Assembly: GCF_032062135.1 (NCBI RefSeq)
Contig: NC_092859.1
Location: 157,114,526-157,178,525 of the forward strand
Reading direction: 5' to 3'
DNA length: 64,000 nucleotides
Source of the DNA: Pyxicephalus adspersus
Lineage: Eukaryota > Chordata > Amphibia > Anura > Pyxicephalidae
Shown: positions 58,242-64,000 of the stretch, piece after piece
Layout: each line of letters opens with the position of its first letter
Numbering within the stretch: position 1 is the stretch's first letter
The notes under the pieces: model-generated
Databases searched by the model: none
Told to the model about the DNA's origin: nothing
The model's input: only the letters and a program-made list of their open reading frames with translations
Program-made: the position numbers and the translations under genes

Positions 58242-58382
58242 AATTATTATTATAAAACAGGATTTATATTGCGCTAACATATTATGCAGCGCTGTACAAT
58301 AATTAGGAGTTGTAAATGGCAGACAGATACAGACAGCCACACAGGAGGAGGAGGGGATCCTGCCTCGAAGAGCTTACAAATG
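58242..58382 (-). repeat. L2-like LINE tail fragment
   Basis: AAACAGGATTTATATTGCGC, ATTATGCAGCGCTGTACAAT, GGCAGACAGATACAGACAGC, AGGAGGAGGAGGGGATCC and GAAGAGCTTACAAATG. Same sequence class as the 3' end of the LINE at 62940, so minus strand and strongly 5'-truncated. Confidence 0.75.
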
Positions 58383-59269
58383 TCTTCTAAAATGTAAAGC
58401 AAATCCAATATATAATATAATATATGATTTATTTCCTAAATGCAGAATAACAATAGAAAATGTTTATGTTGTCAGCAGTGGTGATGTTAATACCATGCAA
58501 GATCTTGGATCAGACAGCGAGGATGGAGTACTGCTGGACCACCCCATGGTTATCGATTGTACTCATTCAATGAATGCTTAGGGTAGAGTTCTTTTTAAGG
58601 TATCAGAATCTAATAAAAAGACAGCTATGTAAATGAATCCTCATATTAACAAACAGACCCTCAAAGTGAGTATTTCCTTCTTTTCTACATCAGATAAATG
58701 TTTTTTGTCCCCGCTGTAAATATCTCCCCATCTGAGCGGTTCTTGGAATTGGAGTATGTTAAAACAAAATGAAAACAAACAATGCAGGGTGTTGGACTGA
58801 TTCTTTAACATGACTACACTCTTTTTATTAGCAGCAATGAACATTAGTTTTGACTTTCTGCAAAGACAGAACAAATAGACGCTTATTCTGAGCATGCCAG
58901 CCTGTACGTGACTCGCATCTGTAAATATCAAAGAAGCAAAAGAAAGCAATGGAATATATGTGACGTTATAGGAGTGGGGCAACTGGGGGGGGGCAGTGCA
59001 GGGTATCTGCTGGGCACATAAAGGTTGAAAGGGGAGCAATAATGCACTAAAAGACAAATATATAGATATATAGATAAATAGATACATAATTTTGAATGCC
59101 TTGATTCATGAGTCTGACAAATCTCATTCTTCTTTCTAATATACAGGAAATATAGAAGAGTATTTTCATGAATCAAAATAGACCAAAAGGCACCTTTCCA
59201 TTAAATCACATCCTTGGAAGCTGAATATAATTCATTTATTTTAACATTAAAAAGAGAGACATCTTTTAT
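58383..59269. other. Noncoding DNA; longest frame rejected
   Basis: The 148-codon minus frame (58641-59087) starts in an AT simple tract (59058-59090, ATATAGATATATAGATA), which gives a run of Y, I, L and S codons. No domain is recognisable. A G-run lies at 58986-58993. Confidence 0.4.
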
Positions 59270-59820
59270 CTTTATTATACAAACAAAATATATCCAGTCT
59301 GGAATTTGACGCGTTTCGCAGAATCTGCTTGCTCAGGAGTTTTGAGACTGTCCCAGTTCCAGTCCCAGCAAGAAATTGGATGTGGCACAAATTTGTCAAA
59401 ATTGAGAAATGAAGGTAGAATACATATAGCAAGAGGAGAATATAGTAGCAGGAAATGGTTATTTCACTTACTGGTGTATCAATAGGGTTAGGCCACCTCT
59501 TAAAATGACCAATTTTCATTCAATGAGAAAAGAAAAGAGGTTTGTGGCTCACAACTTGGTTTAAAGAGCAGCTTGTGTTTTGAAGTAGATATTGTGAAAA
59601 AAATATACATGCAGAACAAAACCCGTTCCTGAATAACATTACACAGGATATGGGTTGTTTAGGTTCTATACATATGTGCTCCTAGCAGTCAAACAAAATA
59701 TTTTAGCAAAAAGAAAGGGGGAAAACCGTGCTTAAGTTGTATGGGATCCGATGCGTTTCGCCATGAATAGGCTTTTTCCGGGATATGATAATATGCAAGC
59801 CTAAGGGTCTGTATGTTTAC
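59270..59820. repeat. Two GTTTCGC-type repeat copies
   Basis: Copy 1 has GACGCGTTTCGCAGAATCTG with GCTTGCTCAGGAG at 59309-59340. Copy 2 has GATGCGTTTCGCCATGAATA with GGCTTTTTCCGGG at 59750-59782. Both are in the same orientation as the copies near 7091 and 31941. Boundaries unresolved. Confidence 0.55.
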
Positions 59821-62121
59821 ATAAGAAAAATACAGAAAGGACATCAATAATTAAATATACAGGCCAGAGGTCAAATTGTAGATAAAACAAACAGACTGTT
59901 TTAACGATATATGAAATATTATGCATGATGTCAAGGTTATGATTATGTAGGTAAAATAGTGAAAACATTACTTTAAATATGGAGTATATATAAATGATCA
60001 GATATATTTAAAGTAAGGCTCATAGGAAATTCATAGTTTCTATATATATATTTATATAAATCATCATTATATCAGTGGTCAACATACTTATTGTAGGGGG
60101 GCTTTTGTGCAGTTTTTGACCACCGAAGGGTTTGACTCTTTGGTCATGCTACTGGTGATAGTCAAAGACTACAGACATGCTACAGGGCTGGTTGGGGACT
60201 AAGGCCATGCTGCAAGAGATAGACAAAAATGACTGTTAAAGATCATAGCCATTACGGCTTCATTACAGTTCATCACCCCCTATACCCCCCTTTAAAAATT
60301 GGCACAATGTTTGATATTCCACTCAGCAAGATTACTTTTTAAAAGGGTAGGAGAGCTTTTTAAAGAAGTAACTGACAAAAAGAAAAATATAAAAATCATC
60401 CAAATGATGGTTTATTGAATATTGTCCCTGAATTAGCACCTAAGGAAAGAAAAAATTAACTAATAATAACTGCCTAGGGGCCAAACGGCATATACTAAAG
60501 GTCGGCTACCCTTGGACCACTAGTTGGGCTTTGGGCATTAAGGAAATGAAAGATAGAATTATGAGGATAGATTACAGGTCCCCATTTCATAGACATTTGG
60601 CCGGTTCTAGCCTTTCCGATTTTCAGACTTTTGATCATGGTTTTCTTTGCCTCAGTACACGGGAAGTCAAGGTAGCAGAAGGCAACTGCCTGCCATTTCA
60701 AGCATTCCCTGTGTTCTGACTTCTCCAAACACGGCTCTGATATCTTTCAAAAATGTTCAACAGCTTTTGATGTCTCTTGGGTCAATTTGTTTGCAGATGT
60801 TCCAAACAAGTTTTCAAAGGAGTTGCCCCCAGTCCCCTCGCAGTGAGAGCTGCAGAAACAGAAGAGATGAGAGCGTTCTTGAAAGGATACTGTAAGCTAC
60901 ATCACCGGAGGGCCTTCATTGCTATGCAAATATAGAGAATGTCTGCAAGAAAATGACTAGCACACTTGATGACATTCTCAGCTATCTGAAGGTAATTAAC
61001 AAACAGGCTTGGGGAGAAAGGGGTTAATGAAAGCATTTCTCAGGCATCATGTACAAATTGTCTATGAAGCAGCAGTGCGCCAATTTACAAGAAATAAATG
61101 ATATATAAGGCCCACCTGAGCCCCTGGTGAAATTATTTGAAATACAAATCCATGTAGTCACCTAGTACAAGCATGTTGAATACTCAGCACAGAAATATTA
61201 GTATCATAAACATGCACAGCTGGAAATTCCAAGATGAAAGGCTAAGCTGTCCCTGGCAATTAAAGCTGTTCCATAGCACAGAATGAGTTCATCCGTGTCA
61301 ATCAACCTATATCTGATTTATTGGTTATTAGATTCACAGCCCTTATATTGACCGACTCTGTTCTCCAAGTGCTGCCTTACAGTGATTGGATATTTGCATA
61401 TCTTATCAGCATTTCAGTATTTACTTATACATAATACATCCTCCATGTATCCAGGTATCCAGACAAGAAGAAATATATTTTCCATGCAACTCCTGCCATA
61501 TGCCGATGTGGAGCCAATGTCCTATGCAATGAGTAGCTTGAAAGATTCTTTCATCTCTTTGTTGCCAGAAGAATAGATTGGTGATAAATCAGGGGGAAGC
61601 AATCTACATTTACTGGCCAAAGGATTATAATAGGTCCAGTATATAGGCCAATATATCTTCTGAAGGGTTGATGGCTTCAAGTATTTGTTTTGTTAAAGAA
61701 AATGACAGAGCTGTAAAATGTAGCACCCTAATTAGGATGGTGCTAAAACAAGATGAAGCGTGGCTTGAGTACCTCGAGTGGCATATGAATGTTGTTAAGG
61801 TCACCACTGGGTGCTTGTTACACAGGATAAGATTTAGGTGAACCGGTTTCCAGTACAGATTTTCATTAAGATGCTTGTAAACATGAAATGATCACCAATC
61901 TCATCCATTGTGGTTGGATCAGGTGGTAGCATGACATTAGAAACATGGAGGCCTAAGCCAATACTCATTTGATATTGGGTAAAGAACTGATTGCCCGAGT
62001 TGGACTTTCTTGGCTACTATTGGTAACCCATGTTGCTAAAGGTGTCTGCATATTGGATAAAAATGCAAACTAGACTATACTGTTGTAAGGACTGATGTCT
62101 ATTTTTTTCTTTTTTAACCTA
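59821..62121. other. Noncoding DNA; possible conserved part 60480-61060
   Basis: 60075-60260 looks like a decayed MITE, with local repeats of GTCATGCTACTGGTGATAG and ACATGCTACAGGG. 60480-61060 is repeat-free and contains the octamer-type word ATGCAAAT (about 60923). Frames of 60-82 codons show no domain. Confidence 0.35.
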
Positions 62122-62715
62122 CCAAGGCTTGTCAACCTTGTTACAGTGGAGGAACCTTTGAATTGATTTTCGGATTTCGGGAAACCCTTGTAAAATTATT
62201 ATAACTACAGCTTATGAGCCTATAGTAGATTGGTGTGATCGGGATGTTGTCGATATAAAAAAAGGCCATGGGCCGTAAAGGTGTCCCTTTTAAATCGGTG
62301 GTCAGTTGGAAATGTGTCCCTTTATATTGATCAGTAGGAAGAAGGTCAGGGGAAAGAATGTCAAATTATGCTGGCAATGATTTGGAAGAGTGTTCTTATA
62401 TCAGTGGCCAGAGGAAAGAATTCCCTTACATTGGTGATGAGTGGTAAGAATTTTCCTTATATCCAGTTAAGTGGGAAGATTGTCCCCATGCAATGGAGGT
62501 GAGTGGTAGGATGGCCCCTTACATTAGTGATCAGTGGAAAGAATGTCCCCTATATTGGCGATCAATGGTAAAAATGTCCCTTATATCAGTGTTGAGTGGA
62601 AAGAATATCTCCTTACAATTATGATGAATGGGAAGAAGGTTTCTACATCAGTGGTCAGTTGGAAGAATGTTGCTTTATCCTGCAAATAAAAAAATCATTG
62701 GTGTCAGTGGTTACC
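62122..62715 (+). mobile_element. hAT-like MITE family E, copy E5, with expanded minisatellite
   Basis: The left part reads CTTGTCAACCTTGTTACAGT and GAGGAACCTTTGAATTGATT, matching the family E left end. The right part has AAAAAAATCATTGGTGTCAG, matching the E2 segment just after its repeat units. Between them, in place of one or two units, lie about a dozen degenerate 30-35-bp units of GATCAGTGGAAAGAATGTCC type (62270-62680). The right terminus is lost. Confidence 0.7.
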
Positions 62716-62939
62716 TACCAGAAAAAGATGAGAGAAGAGGATCCATTGGTTCTGCCAAGTGAAACTCTTCTGGAGCTATGCAGACATGTCAGGCAGGATC
62801 CAACACTGATGACTACTAACAACCTCTGAAATAACCCATTTAGTTCCATTGAAGTCTGGTTTGGAGCTTGTTAATAGGGGATGGATATCTACATCCTCAC
62901 AAACAAAGCCCGATGATGCTGGAGCATTCAGAATAGTCA
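62716..62939. other. Noncoding DNA
   Basis: Short unique stretch between two elements; nothing recognised. Confidence 0.4.
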
Positions 62940-63470
62940 TTGTTATTATTTTAATTATTATCAAACATTATTTGTATTATGTGCATTTAATAGGCGTTGC
63001 AAATGACAGACGGATACAGACAGTGACATAGGAGGAGGAGAGGAGCCTGTGCGCTGGAGCTTACAATCTAAGAGGTGGGGGAAGTAGCACACAATGGGAG
63101 GGGGGATATGGAATGGTGGGTAAGTAGTGAGGGTTTTAGGAGACAAAAGAAGACAAGCAAGTAAGTTTGAAAAGATGGGCTTGAAAGTAGGAGCAAGAGG
63201 AATATGATGAGCAAGACCATTCTAAAGGTTTTTGGCAACCGTAGAAAAGTCTTGGAGTTATGCATGTGATGAGGTTATCATTAATAGACCATTGGAGGAG
63301 TGAAGAGAGCGGCTAGGGGGGTATTTCAGGTCAGAAAGGTAAGTGGGACAAAAACTTTGGAGAGATTTGAAGGCAAAGCGCAGGATTTTGAATTTGATTC
63401 TGAGGCTTAATGGAAGCCAATGAAGAGAACTGGAAAGAGAGGCAGCAGAAGCATATGCAGAGTACTAGCA
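62940..63470 (-). mobile_element. L2-like LINE 3' end with readable C-terminus
   Basis: The minus frame 63440-63258 is open for 60 codons and ends with a stop. It contains LHWLPLSLRIKFKIL, AFKSLQSFCPTYLSDL and PPSRSLHSS, the standard C-terminal part of L2/CR1-group reverse transcriptases (HWLP motif followed by R-I-x-F-K). Downstream (leftward) the frame is broken, but CTTACAATCTAAGAGGTGGG, GACGGATACAGACAGTGACA and the AT-rich tail (62940-62990) follow in the order known for these LINEs. The 5' part lies beyond about 63470 or was never inserted. Confidence 0.88.
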
Positions 63471-64000
63471 TGTCGATGTGCAAGCATTGGTCACGATAGA
63501 AACTGGTAAAGATGATGGTCCTCACCATTTTGCACATGCCCTTACCATGACACTTGCTCTGCTTTTCTCAGAGTATCTGTGTATTCCATTAGACAGCCAT
63601 GCTTTTAGTAAGTCCTGAATTAACACAAATGTTTTCTTCTCTGATCAGCCTAGATCGTTCAACATTTCATTAGGTTACCTTGGCTCTTTCTTGAAGTTTA
63701 ATTAATTTTTTTTCTTTTATCCTTACTTAAAAGAGCAGCAATGAGCTATAAAAGCATTCCTAATCATCTTGATTTAATGATAGATTTTAGAGAGTGCTCA
63801 CATATGAACTTCTACCTTGCCTCTGATTGGTTAACACGTTCTGGCTTCTGGGCAAAACTTTCCTTTACCATCTCTGAATAATGAAATGTACAATTAAATG
63901 TAAGTAGAAATATTTCAGTTACCCAACAGAAGAAACATAAATAGTCAGACGGATGTTGAATGGTGTCAGCCCGTGTAAAGCTGGGGGCTCCCAAGCGAGG
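63471..64000. other. Noncoding DNA, no gene seen
   Basis: No element recognised up to the window end. Confidence 0.4.

Noticed and set aside
58641..59087. 148-codon minus-strand frame, the longest in the window
   Set aside because: It begins in an AT simple repeat that yields Y/I/L/S-rich sequence; no domain, no start or splice context.

Overview
The window is AT-rich, repeat-dense vertebrate nuclear DNA. The repeat repertoire points to a frog, most likely a ranoid (ranid or pyxicephalid type). It holds tRNA-derived SINEs and L2-type LINEs that end in a similar tail, CR1-type LINE tails, and many short non-autonomous DNA transposons, several of them with palindromic interiors. The species call rests on remembered repeat families and is an inference. 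I recognise no protein-coding gene, exon or structural RNA gene. Every long open frame lies in a repeat, in low-complexity DNA, or in sequence with no recognisable domain. The window is best read as part of a gene desert or a very large intron.

Layout. 1-5.4 kb: AT-rich DNA, a SINE (1623-1956), a probable inverted-repeat element, a possible conserved block (3480-4160) and a 1.16-kb hAT-type element (4199-5362) carrying a nested 330-bp element. 5.4-13.4 kb: unique DNA, an inverted-repeat element with a GTTTCGC-type core, a foldback MITE, a 32-bp tandem array inside a degenerate minisatellite, and two elements bounded by TTAA. 13.4-24.6 kb: unique DNA, a diverged tandem duplication (15.6-16.6 kb), a CpG-retaining block (19085-19400), a hAT MITE with a perfect 8-bp target duplication (19964-20259) and two degenerate minisatellites. 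24.6-29 kb: a second hAT-type copy with palindromes and a 105-bp tandem duplication, then a wrecked Tc1-like transposon whose transposase region has been amplified in tandem (about 26815-28905). 29-46 kb: unique DNA with scattered MITEs, CR1 tails, SINEs and a third hAT-type copy (41662-42162). 46-64 kb: a G-poor stretch (47.3-47.96 kb), an assembly gap (53040-53341) inside a tandem repeat, more MITEs, a minisatellite-bearing hAT-like element (about 62.1-62.7 kb) and an L2-like LINE tail that keeps a readable reverse-transcriptase C-terminus (62940-63470).

No genes work together here. The biology visible is transposon biology: nesting, foldback structures, tandem amplification inside transposons, and SINE/LINE tail sharing. 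Between the repeats lie candidate conserved noncoding blocks with TAAT-type cores. Those calls are made by eye without any alignment and carry low confidence. I did not find a convincing new biological system. The strongest unusual structure is the amplified Tc1 transposase region at 26.8-28.9 kb.
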